Part shown: positions 6,460-13,939 of the stretch, in pieces
How the letters are laid out: each line of letters opens with the position of its first letter
Numbering within the stretch: the first letter of the stretch is position 1
Virus record (IMG/VR): IMGVR_UViG_3300025133_000242
Location: 1 to 41,937 of that record
From: a virus
Strand: one strand, 5' to 3'
Length of the DNA: 41,937 nt
Position numbers and translations under genes: made by a program
The notes under the pieces: generated by a model
What the model was told of the DNA's origin: nothing
Database searches by the model: none
The model's input: the letters and a program-made list of their open reading frames with translations, nothing else

Positions 6460-6852
6460 ATGAGTATATTAAGTAAAATATTTTCAAGTGGAGCAACAGA
6501 ACTTATAAAAGGAGTAGGTGGAGTAATAGATAACTTACACACATCGAAAGAAGAAAAGTTAGCCGCTGAATTAAAAGTAAAAGAATTAATTTCTAACTAC
6601 GAAGTAGAAATGGAGAAACAAATAACTGATCGTTGGAAAGCAGATATGCAATCTGACTCTTGGTTAGCGAAAAACATAAGACCACTAACTTTAGGATTTT
6701 TAGTTATGTCTACAGTGTTAATGATATTTATTGACGCTGGAGTTATATCTTTTAACGTTGAGGCAAAATGGACAGACTTATTACAATTAGTATTAATAAC
6801 CGTGATCGGTGCCTATTTTGGTGGTAGATCACTAGAAAAAGTAAAAAAATAA
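6460..6852 (+). CDS. Holin of the 3TM type
   Basis: A 130-aa membrane protein with an N-terminal amphipathic/glycine segment (about 1-25), a charged helical middle containing WKADMQSDSWLAKNIRP, and two hydrophobic segments at about 76-92 and 106-121, ending in a basic tail (RSLEKVKK). This layout, including the S/D-W-L-x-x-x-x-R-P entry to the first membrane helix, matches the GTA/3TM holin family (DUF3154). Such proteins open the inner membrane at the end of infection. No classical lysozyme or amidase is seen beside it; the HExxH protein upstream is the only candidate partner in the window. Confidence 0.8.
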   Translation: MSILSKIFSSGATELIKGVGGVIDNLHTSKEEKLAAELKVKELISNYEVEMEKQITDRWKADMQSDSWLAKNIRPLTLGFLVMSTVLMIFIDAGVISFNVEAKWTDLLQLVLITVIGAYFGGRSLEKVKK

Positions 6853-6856
6853 AAAT

Positions 6857-7507
6857 ATGAATTCAACACAAACAAGTTATGGCTTTGGACAATTTGGTAG
6901 TGCATTTATCGATGACCACGAAACCATTTTTCTACCACCACACGAGTTGGTTGTTGTAGGAATACAAATAGTAACCGAAGCCGCATTCGCAGATTTAATA
7001 GCTGAAACGAAATCAACACCACTTATTGGTGACGCTGCTGGTGGTGGCACGAGTTCAACGCATGTTAATAGAGGAAAAGAATACTTCGGTACTCAATATG
7101 CTGCGCATGATGCTGGCGATTGCGTGATCGCTGGCGCTTCTTCAACAGGTGGGACAACAGTAACACACACCGCGAATACAGCGGGTCTTCATGGTAAATC
7201 AGCAATTAAAGTTGGTATGCAAGTTTCTAGTATAAATGCTACTCCACTATATCCTAGAGATGGCTTATTAGGTAGACCTGTTATCATTAAAGAAATACTT
7301 ACTTCAACTACATTTAGAGTTTCAGAAAATGCAGTTGGTACAACATTAACTAGTCAAAGTTTGGTTGGGTCACAAATGCACAGTTCTGGATTTGGAGGGC
7401 AATTAGTTGATACTGGCAATGGGTTCCCAGCGGGAATGACAATATTTGGTAGATGGGTGAGGGTTAAATTGGACCGTGGATCTGTTATCCTTTATCTTGG
7501 CGCGTAA
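6857..7507 (+). CDS. Putative virion/appendage protein
   Basis: A 216-aa protein with no recognised enzyme motif: a beta-rich, Gly/Thr/Ser-rich sequence with VGMQVSSINATPLYPRDG in the middle and a conserved-looking end, FGRWVRVKLDRGSVILYLGA. It begins 4 nt after the holin stop, and its own stop shares a base with the next ATG. Its place at the head of a run of fibre-like genes suggests a base or adaptor for surface appendages. A similar GMxVxxIN turn occurs in the proteins at 20995 and 31300, hinting at a shared small beta module. Confidence 0.5.
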   Translation: MNSTQTSYGFGQFGSAFIDDHETIFLPPHELVVVGIQIVTEAAFADLIAETKSTPLIGDAAGGGTSSTHVNRGKEYFGTQYAAHDAGDCVIAGASSTGGTTVTHTANTAGLHGKSAIKVGMQVSSINATPLYPRDGLLGRPVIIKEILTSTTFRVSENAVGTTLTSQSLVGSQMHSSGFGGQLVDTGNGFPAGMTIFGRWVRVKLDRGSVILYLGA

Positions 7508-7752
7508 TGTTAGGATTAGGACTTGGTACAGCAAAATTATCAGCATCTGCAGCAGTTGTTGTAGAGGATTACTTTTGGGAATTAGATAGTGCAGGTGTTT
7601 TAAAGCCACTAGCAACAGGTGTTACTGATTTTAATGAGGTTTGGGATTTAGATGGCACTGATTACACACCAGTTGGTAGTGGATGGATAAGTACAGATGA
7701 AGGATATTGGGAATTAGATACTAATGATGACATGCAACCGTTAGACGTTTAA
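7507..7752 (+). CDS. Small protein with W-x-L-D repeats
   Basis: An 81-aa acidic protein with three spaced copies of a tryptophan motif: FWELDSAG, VWDLDGTD and YWELDTND, each followed by a short proline-containing segment. Such spacing suggests three small beta hairpins stacked together. It is translationally coupled to the gene before it (TAATG) and is followed by an AT-only leader of repeated AAAATAT before the fibre-like gene. Probably a small virion component; function unknown. Confidence 0.55.
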   Translation: MLGLGLGTAKLSASAAVVVEDYFWELDSAGVLKPLATGVTDFNEVWDLDGTDYTPVGSGWISTDEGYWELDTNDDMQPLDV

Positions 7753-7787
7753 TAAATAAAAAATATAAAATATAAAAATATAAAAAT

Positions 7788-8603
7788 ATGGCAACACCAA
7801 ATATAGTACCTAGAGCTGATAGTGAAGGCGGTTTAGGAACAGCTTCTAAAGGATGGGGAGATTCATACTTTACAGGTAATGTACAAATTTTATCTGGAGG
7901 CGCATCAACGTTATCTAAAATAGTAATGGGAACTAACGCTAGCAAGGCAACTATAGGTATAGCTGGAGGAACTGATACTTTTTTTACAGGGACGGCAGCT
8001 GGCGATATAGTTGTACGTGCTGATGATAATAATAACAAAGTACATATTGGCGCAGGTACTTCCGGTGAAGCAGGATTAACAGTTACTGAACATGGTGGAA
8101 CTATCCCAAGAGTAGGTGTTGGTAGACCTACTGCTTTAACTGCTTTTGATGTAATATATGACTATGACACTACGGTATTTGAAAATCAATTAATAGATAA
8201 TCAAGGTGGTGGAGAGATATTAAAATATGGTTCTGAGCAAGCAGGTGCTATAGGTACATTACATTTTTTACATACAGATGGTTCTTGGGATGCAACAGAT
8301 GCTGATGCAGTTGTAACCGGGGGATCTCAGTTGTTAGGTATTCCTATAAGTACTGATCCAGGAAGTCATGGTATGTTATTAAAAGGATACTATAAAATAG
8401 CCTCAAGTAATGTAGAGGGTACAGCCGCAATTGGAGCTCCAGTATATGTTTCTGAAGCAGCAGGAAAATTTGATTTTACCGCTCCTTCTGGCTCAGGTGA
8501 TTTTGTAAGAATTGTAGGTTATTGTATTGACACTAATGATGACAGTGGTGTTGATATTTTATTATACTTTAACCCAGATAAAACATTTGTAGAAATAACA
8601 TAA
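7788..8603 (+). CDS. Tail-fibre-like protein
   Basis: A 271-aa protein whose N-terminus (NIVPRADSEGGLGTASKGWG) has the ordered-repeat signature of phage fibre shafts, in which an image or coordinate is followed by GLGTxxKxWG. Residues 25-110 are Gly/Thr/Ala-rich beta repeats; the C-terminal half (YYKIASSNVEG to DILLYFNPDKTF) looks like a compact beta domain. It starts with MATPN and lies between the W-x-L-D protein and the LamG-like protein, in a cassette of likely receptor-binding proteins. No catalytic motif is seen. Confidence 0.65.
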   Translation: MATPNIVPRADSEGGLGTASKGWGDSYFTGNVQILSGGASTLSKIVMGTNASKATIGIAGGTDTFFTGTAAGDIVVRADDNNNKVHIGAGTSGEAGLTVTEHGGTIPRVGVGRPTALTAFDVIYDYDTTVFENQLIDNQGGGEILKYGSEQAGAIGTLHFLHTDGSWDATDADAVVTGGSQLLGIPISTDPGSHGMLLKGYYKIASSNVEGTAAIGAPVYVSEAAGKFDFTAPSGSGDFVRIVGYCIDTNDDSGVDILLYFNPDKTFVEIT

Positions 8604-8604
8604 T

Positions 8605-9414
8605 ATGAGTATAAACAAAATAAATGGAGTTGTATCTGATACTTTATCTAAAGTAAATGGAACTAACGACGCATTACTAAGTAATATGTTGGTTCCTAGT
8701 AATCTTGCTATCGCTCCTATGTTTAATAGTCACTCTATAGATCTTGATGGTTCTGCTGATTACATTGATTTAAATACTGTTGTGGGGGATATAGATACAG
8801 ATGCTGGCGCTGTAACTTTATGGTTTAAAATAGATACTGATGCTACTTGTCAACTATGGAAAACTAATCAAGGTTCAAGCGCTGCTCAAAATCAAATACA
8901 GATATATTATAATTCGGCTAATGGTAAAATAGTATTTCAACAAAAATATAATGGCGTATCAGTCACTTGGAACTCAACTGCAATTACCTCTGGTGATGGT
9001 AATTGGCATTTTATTGCTATGAGTTGGTCAGATCTTGATTTTATTGCTTATTTAGATACAGAAGCAAGTGGTGTACAAACTTTAGATCAAAGCGGAACAA
9101 CACCAACACCTTTTAACCCTGGTGCGTGTACGGCTGGTAGAAATTCAGCTGCATCAAATTTATATCTTGATGGACATCTAAATGAGATTGGTATGTGGGA
9201 TGCGGAATTAAGTGCTACTGCTCTAGTCGCTATTTATAATAGTGGTAAAGGTATTAACTTAACAAGGGATGTGGGTAACTATACTAACGCTAGCGATTTA
9301 ATCGGGTATTGGAAAATGGAGGAAAATACAGGAAATACCGTTGTAGATAGCTCTGGTGGTGGTGAAACAGGCGCTTTAAACGCGACAGATTTATGGTCAA
9401 CAGATACAATATAA
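8605..9414 (+). CDS. LamG/concanavalin-like surface protein
   Basis: A 269-aa protein whose residues 44-245 read as a Laminin_G_3 jelly roll: HSIDLDGSADYIDL, then AVTLWFKI, then GDGNWHFIAMSW, then LYLDGHLNEIGMWD and finally LIGYWKMEE. In this family the fold binds sugars or glycoproteins, often with calcium. In a phage it would sit on the virion surface and touch host polysaccharide. The N-terminal 40 residues may anchor it. Its ATG starts just after the stop of the fibre-like gene, so the two are probably co-expressed. Confidence 0.75.
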   Translation: MSINKINGVVSDTLSKVNGTNDALLSNMLVPSNLAIAPMFNSHSIDLDGSADYIDLNTVVGDIDTDAGAVTLWFKIDTDATCQLWKTNQGSSAAQNQIQIYYNSANGKIVFQQKYNGVSVTWNSTAITSGDGNWHFIAMSWSDLDFIAYLDTEASGVQTLDQSGTTPTPFNPGACTAGRNSAASNLYLDGHLNEIGMWDAELSATALVAIYNSGKGINLTRDVGNYTNASDLIGYWKMEENTGNTVVDSSGGGETGALNATDLWSTDTI

Positions 9415-9415
9415 C

Positions 9416-9652
9416 ATGGATAGAAAATATATAATAGTAAACACAAGCGAACTAAGTAGTTTAGATTTTAACGAACTACCTATTACTAGTGAAGAATATG
9501 TTAGAAAAAGTGTAGATGGATCGAAGGCAATTGTTTTCTATAGAGGAACAACTCCTAACGAACTATTAGGAAAAACAGAATATACTAATAGCGAATTACA
9601 AGCTGTTGTAAATGATATTAATGGTGAATGGTATATAGCACCAGATCTTTAA
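9416..9652 (+). CDS. Small hypothetical protein
   Basis: A 78-aa protein of alpha/beta character (KYIIVNTSELSSLDFNELPI, then KAIVFYRGTTP, and ending NGEWYIAPDL). No family recognised. It begins 1 nt after the LamG-like gene and ends the appendage cassette; its position suggests a small virion protein or a chaperone for the fibre proteins. The 32-nt gap after it is A/T-only with TAAATT repeats. Confidence 0.55.
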   Translation: MDRKYIIVNTSELSSLDFNELPITSEEYVRKSVDGSKAIVFYRGTTPNELLGKTEYTNSELQAVVNDINGEWYIAPDL

Positions 9653-9684
9653 ACAAATAAATAATTAACTAAAATTAAATTAAA

Positions 9685-9999
9685 ATGGCAAAAACAAAAA
9701 CACCAAAGAAAGAAAAATTAGTAAATTTAAAACCAGAAAAAATTACTGATGAGCAATTGCAAAAATTGCAAGAAACTGTAAGTAGTATTAATCGTTTTCA
9801 ATTAGAAATTGGAGTTGGAGAAAGTAGAAAACATAATTTACTCCATCAAATCGCAGGTGTCCAAGATAAATTAACATTGATGCAAGGTGAATTCGAAAAA
9901 GATTATGGAACTATTGACATTAATATACATGATGGTAGTATAAATTATCCAGAAGAATCAACAATAAAAGAAAATGGGGAAGTTGATAAGAAAGATTAG
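9685..9999 (+). CDS. Small coiled-coil phage protein
   Basis: A 104-aa protein: a basic N-terminal tail (MAKTKTPKKEKL), then a long helix from about residue 18 to 75 with heptad-like hydrophobics (LQKLQETVSSINRFQLEIG, HNLLHQIAGVQDKLTLMQGE), then a strand DINIHDGSINYPEE. Proteins with this helix plus 'D/G-x-I-x-Y' ending are common in marine phages and have no known role. The next gene starts inside its last 26 nt, in another frame. Confidence 0.6.
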   Translation: MAKTKTPKKEKLVNLKPEKITDEQLQKLQETVSSINRFQLEIGVGESRKHNLLHQIAGVQDKLTLMQGEFEKDYGTIDINIHDGSINYPEESTIKENGEVDKKD

Positions 10000-10195
10000 T
10001 GTGGGTAAAGATTATAAAAACGATGCCATGCATTATGCTGTTGGTCAGGAGGTGTATGGTGGACATAAAATTTGCGATATAATAGAAGAAGAAAATAAGT
10101 TTTCTGTTTATATCAAAAAAAATAAAGACGTATTACCGTGGAAAGACTTTAACAAAAATATGGCGGTATCTGTAGAGTATAATCTAGAATACTAA
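9974..10195 (+). CDS. Small hypothetical protein
   Basis: A 73-aa protein, MGKLIRKISVGKDYKNDAMH at its start, with a beta-rich centre (YGGHKICDII, FSVYIKKN) and an end KNMAVSVEYNLEY. It looks like a small complete beta barrel. It overlaps the coiled-coil gene by 26 nt and stops 2 nt before the next ATG, so it belongs to a coupled cluster leading to the terminase genes. Function unknown. Confidence 0.6.
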   Translation: MGKLIRKISVGKDYKNDAMHYAVGQEVYGGHKICDIIEEENKFSVYIKKNKDVLPWKDFNKNMAVSVEYNLEY

Positions 10196-10197
10196 TT

Positions 10198-10911
10198 ATG
10201 GCATATACACAAAAAAATAATCCTTTTAAACAAAAGACATCAACAGTTACCACGTCAGATGTTAGTAAAAGCGATATGGATTTAGCTAAAAGACTAAATA
10301 AATTAAGGTTTGAAATGGGACATATCTACCCGATAACTGAACATGATCGTAGTAAGTACATAGGACAAACAGCTCAGACTGAAGAAGAAAGAAGAGAATT
10401 ATATAATATAGATCCTTCAGGTAAAGGAGACGTAAGACGTACTCCTGTTTTTGGGCCAACTGAAAGCGGCGAATGGGGTCGAATTGGAACTAAGAAAAGA
10501 GAAGTGTCTGATGAAGAAAAATATGCACAAGATGTACGGTTTATTGAAACCGCTAGAAAAGCTGGTGGAGATACTTTTGACAAACTAACATCATTACCTA
10601 ATAAAGATTTAGTGGGTTTTCAAAATGAAGTAATTAGAGTCGCAAAACCTTTAATTGGGAAAAAACTTGGAGAAGATTCCGTGAGTACACTAAATGAAAT
10701 TAGAAAAATAGATTTGTCAGGTTTTAAACCATATTTAGAAAAAGCAGATATAGATAAGAGTGACATAAAAAATATAATTACTGCTCAAATAAACAATATG
10801 CCAGATAAAAACAAAGACAGTGTACCAGATGTGTTTGAAGGTATTAAAGGAAAAGTTTTGCGCTCTGGAGTTAACACTTTAATAGAGCATAAATTAAAAG
10901 ATTTAGAATAA
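10198..10911 (+). CDS. Hypothetical phage protein upstream of packaging genes
   Basis: A 237-aa charged protein. Its first residues, MAYTQKNNPFKQKTS, resemble the PFK-type starts of the micro-proteins at 669-1279. Residues 35-110 are rich in turns and charge; residues 110-235 are probably helical (NKDLVGFQNEVIRVAKPLIG, DSVPDVFEGIKGKVLRS). No enzyme motif found. Its stop shares a base with the next ATG (TAATG). An internal virion or assembly role is possible; not recognised. Confidence 0.5.
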   Translation: MAYTQKNNPFKQKTSTVTTSDVSKSDMDLAKRLNKLRFEMGHIYPITEHDRSKYIGQTAQTEEERRELYNIDPSGKGDVRRTPVFGPTESGEWGRIGTKKREVSDEEKYAQDVRFIETARKAGGDTFDKLTSLPNKDLVGFQNEVIRVAKPLIGKKLGEDSVSTLNEIRKIDLSGFKPYLEKADIDKSDIKNIITAQINNMPDKNKDSVPDVFEGIKGKVLRSGVNTLIEHKLKDLE

Positions 10912-11501
10912 TGAAAAGTGTTTACAACTTTGTTGTAACGCCAATAGGGGAAAGATATAACAATACTAAAAAAGTTGAAGGTGGAGATCTTATATTAAAT
11001 ACTGAGATTTACAATCATCAATATGTAAATAGAGTTGCAAAAGTTATATCTACACCTATAATTGGTGATACAGATATAGAGCCCGGAGATGAAGTTATTA
11101 TACACTTTAATGTATTTCGTAGATGGCACAATGTAAAAGGTATAGAAAAGAATAGTAGAAGTTATTTTGATGATAACACTTATTTTATAACCCAAGACCA
11201 AATATTTCTATATAAGAGAAATAACGAGTGGAAAGCTCCAAAAGGATTTTGTTTTATAAAACCTTTAAGAGCTAAAGATCAATTTAATGTTGATGCGGAA
11301 AGGCCCCTAATGGGTGTTGTTAAATATTCAGATGGTACTATTGAAGAAGGTGATCTTATAGGTTACAAACCAAAAACAGAATGTGAGTTTATAATAGATG
11401 GAGAACGGTTGTATAGAGTTTTATCAAATTTAATTACTATCAAATATGAATATCAAGGAGACGAAGAAGAATATAATCCAAGCTGGGCAAAAAGCAGTTG
11501 A
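10911..11501 (+). CDS. Putative tandem double-GroES-like protein
   Basis: A 196-aa protein that reads as two Cpn10 folds in a row. Domain 1 (about 1-102): NFVVTPIGE as the first strand, a loop with VEGGDLILN (22-30) like the mobile loop GGIVL of GroES, then NRVAKVIST, DIEPGDEVIIHF as the GroES 'VKVGDIVIF' strand, and DQIFLYK as the final strand. Domain 2 (about 111-180): GFCFIKPL, then GVVKYSDGTIEEGDLIGYK and a last strand LITIKYE; its mobile loop is shortened and not typical. Chloroplast Cpn20 is a known tandem Cpn10. A co-chaperonin or a structural protein that reuses the fold are both possible. Its 3' end overlaps the TerS-like gene by 56 nt. Confidence 0.6.
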   Translation: MKSVYNFVVTPIGERYNNTKKVEGGDLILNTEIYNHQYVNRVAKVISTPIIGDTDIEPGDEVIIHFNVFRRWHNVKGIEKNSRSYFDDNTYFITQDQIFLYKRNNEWKAPKGFCFIKPLRAKDQFNVDAERPLMGVVKYSDGTIEEGDLIGYKPKTECEFIIDGERLYRVLSNLITIKYEYQGDEEEYNPSWAKSS

Positions 11502-11721
11502 AGAACTGATTAAAGTCGCTAAAGAACCAATTGTAGATTCAGACGATGATATATCAGCAGATAGATTAAAGAATGCTGCAGCTACTAAAAAACTAGCTAT
11601 ATTTGACGCATTTGAAATACTTAACAGAATTCAAGAGGAAGAGAACTTACTTGAGGGAAAAGCACCTGAAGAGAGCAAGGAAAAAGTCTTTAAAGGATTC
11701 GCAGAAGGTAGATCTAAATAA
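11446..11721 (+). CDS. Probable small terminase subunit (TerS-like)
   Basis: A 91-aa, almost fully helical acidic/basic protein. ADRLKNAAATKKLAIFDAFE (residues 37-56) followed by ILNRIQEEENLLE is a helix pair like the oligomerisation core of small terminases, and the gene lies directly before the large terminase, sharing a base with its ATG. Small terminases bind the packaging start site on phage DNA and hand it to the motor. The start lies 56 nt inside the previous gene; later in-frame starts would remove the first helix, so I keep 11446. There is no HTH obvious by eye, so the call leans on position. Confidence 0.55.
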   Translation: MNIKETKKNIIQAGQKAVEELIKVAKEPIVDSDDDISADRLKNAAATKKLAIFDAFEILNRIQEEENLLEGKAPEESKEKVFKGFAEGRSK

Positions 11722-13937
11722 TGTACGAGCAAAGTTTAGTTAATATAATCGAACCTATAAAAAAGACTACTATTAGTAGACTTAATAAAGGTAAAAAATG
11801 GAAATATGGATACAACAAAGAGCATGATGTTATTATCATATCTAAGACCGGACAAATTGGTGAAATCTATGAAATCCAAAATCTTAGGATAGCATTACCC
11901 AAAATACCTAAAAAAGTATTTAAACACAAGAAAGATAAATGGGTTAAAGCAGAGTATCCTAAAGGATTAAAGAATATTAAAAGTATCTTTGATTGGAGAA
12001 ATTATCCGGATGAGAACAAAGATCAGTGGTTTGATTATATAGATGAAGAGTTTAAAAGAAGAGATGAAGGGTTTTGGTTTGTAAACAAAGGTAAACCAAC
12101 GTATATAGTAGGAACTCATTATATGTATTTACAGTGGAGCAAAATTGATGTTGGTGCTCCAGATTTTAGAGAAGCAAATAGATTGTTTTATATATTTTGG
12201 GAAGCGTGTAAAGCAGATAAAAGATGTTATGGTATATGCTATCTAAAGAATAGACGTTCAGGATTTTCTTTTATGTCATCTGCAGAAACAGTTAACTTAG
12301 CCACTCTTGCAACTGATAGTAGATATGGTATTTTGTCTAAAACAGGTGCGGATTCTAAAAAAATGTTTACTGATAAAGTTGTACCGATTAGCGTAAACTA
12401 TCCATTCTTTTTTAAACCTATCCAAGATGGTATGGATCGACCTAAAACAGAACTCGCTTATAGAGTACCAGCTAGTAAATTTACAAGAAAAAAGATAACA
12501 ACTAACGAAAAGCTAGAGAATATACAAGGATTAGATACAACTATTGATTGGAAAAATACTGGAGATAACAGTTATGACGGTGAAAAATTAAATCTATTAG
12601 TGCACGATGAAAGTGGTAAGTGGGAGAGGCCAGATAACATATTAAACAACTGGAGAGTTACAAAAACATGTTTACGATTGGGTAGTAGGATTATTGGTAA
12701 ATGTATGATGGGCTCTACTTCAAACGCATTAGATAAGGGTGGAGAAAATTTTAAAAAACTATATAGCGCATCAGACGTCACAAAAAGAAATAGAAATGGC
12801 CAAACGAAGTCTGGTTTATATTCTTTGTTTGTCCCAATGGAATGGAACTACGAAGGATTTATTGATGAGTATGGACTTCCAGTTTTTGATACACCAAACC
12901 ACGATGTGTTCGGTCCAGATGGCGAACTAATAGATGTAGGAATTATAGAGCATTGGCAAAATGAAGCCGATGGTTTAAAAGGTGATCACGACGCATTAAA
13001 TGAATTTTATCGCCAATTTCCAAAAACAACGGAACACGCATTTAGAGATGAAGCAAAAGGAAGTATATTTAATCTAGTTAAGATATACGAACAAATAGAT
13101 TATAACGAAGAAATGTCTAGAACTCTTGGGGTTACTAAAGGTAATTTTCAATGGGTGAACGGGATAAAGGATACACAAGTTATATTTTATCCAGATCCTC
13201 AAGGTAGATTTAAGGTAAGTTGGACGCCAAAAACAGAATTGCAAAATAGAGTAATACTTAAGAACGGTATAAAATACCCTGGTAATGAACACATGGGAGC
13301 GTTTGGGTGTGATAGTTATGATATATCAGGAACAGTAGATGGTCAAGGATCAAAAGGAGCGTTACACGGTCTTACTAGATTTAGTATGGAGGACGCTCCT
13401 GCGAATAGTTTCTTTTTGGAATATCTATCAAGACCACCTACGGCAGAAATATTCTTTGAAGACGTTTTAATGGCATTAGTATTTTATGGCATGCCAATAC
13501 TAGCAGAGAACAATAAACCTAGATTACTTTATTATCTTAGAAGAAGAGGATATAGAGGATTTAGTATGAACAGACCAGATAAGATATGGAATAAATTATC
13601 TGTAGCAGAGAAAGAAGTCGGAGGAATTCCTAACTCTAGTGAAGACATAAAACAAGCACATGCCGCAGCGGTTGAGATGTACATCCAAGATCATGTTGGT
13701 ATGAAACAAGATGGAACATTTGGAGATTTATATTTTAATGAACTATTGAATGACTGGACTAGGTTTGATATAAATAAACGTACAAAGTTTGACGCGACAA
13801 TAAGTTCAGGTTTAGCAATTATGGCAAACAATAGACATTTATATACTCCAAACGCAAAAATAGAGAAACCAAAACTAAATGTACATATTTCTAAATATAA
13901 AAACACTGGTAATATGTCAAAAATAATTAAAAATTAA
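11721..13937 (+). CDS. terL: Large terminase subunit (TerL)
   Basis: A 738-aa DNA-packaging motor. The ATPase half has an unusual Walker A, KNRRSGFS (K176-S183), instead of GxxxxGKS; deviant loops of this type are seen in TerL of crAss-like and other marine phages. Walker B with the catalytic acid is LLVHDESG (D296, E297). The nuclease half shows FGCDSYDISG (D531) and TKFDATISSG (D691), matching acidic metal-binding positions of the RNase H-like fold. It pumps DNA through the portal, whose gene follows 2 nt downstream, and cuts the concatemer. It is preceded by the TerS-like gene with stop and start overlapping. Confidence 0.88.
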   Translation: MYEQSLVNIIEPIKKTTISRLNKGKKWKYGYNKEHDVIIISKTGQIGEIYEIQNLRIALPKIPKKVFKHKKDKWVKAEYPKGLKNIKSIFDWRNYPDENKDQWFDYIDEEFKRRDEGFWFVNKGKPTYIVGTHYMYLQWSKIDVGAPDFREANRLFYIFWEACKADKRCYGICYLKNRRSGFSFMSSAETVNLATLATDSRYGILSKTGADSKKMFTDKVVPISVNYPFFFKPIQDGMDRPKTELAYRVPASKFTRKKITTNEKLENIQGLDTTIDWKNTGDNSYDGEKLNLLVHDESGKWERPDNILNNWRVTKTCLRLGSRIIGKCMMGSTSNALDKGGENFKKLYSASDVTKRNRNGQTKSGLYSLFVPMEWNYEGFIDEYGLPVFDTPNHDVFGPDGELIDVGIIEHWQNEADGLKGDHDALNEFYRQFPKTTEHAFRDEAKGSIFNLVKIYEQIDYNEEMSRTLGVTKGNFQWVNGIKDTQVIFYPDPQGRFKVSWTPKTELQNRVILKNGIKYPGNEHMGAFGCDSYDISGTVDGQGSKGALHGLTRFSMEDAPANSFFLEYLSRPPTAEIFFEDVLMALVFYGMPILAENNKPRLLYYLRRRGYRGFSMNRPDKIWNKLSVAEKEVGGIPNSSEDIKQAHAAAVEMYIQDHVGMKQDGTFGDLYFNELLNDWTRFDINKRTKFDATISSGLAIMANNRHLYTPNAKIEKPKLNVHISKYKNTGNMSKIIKN

Positions 13938-13939
13938 AT

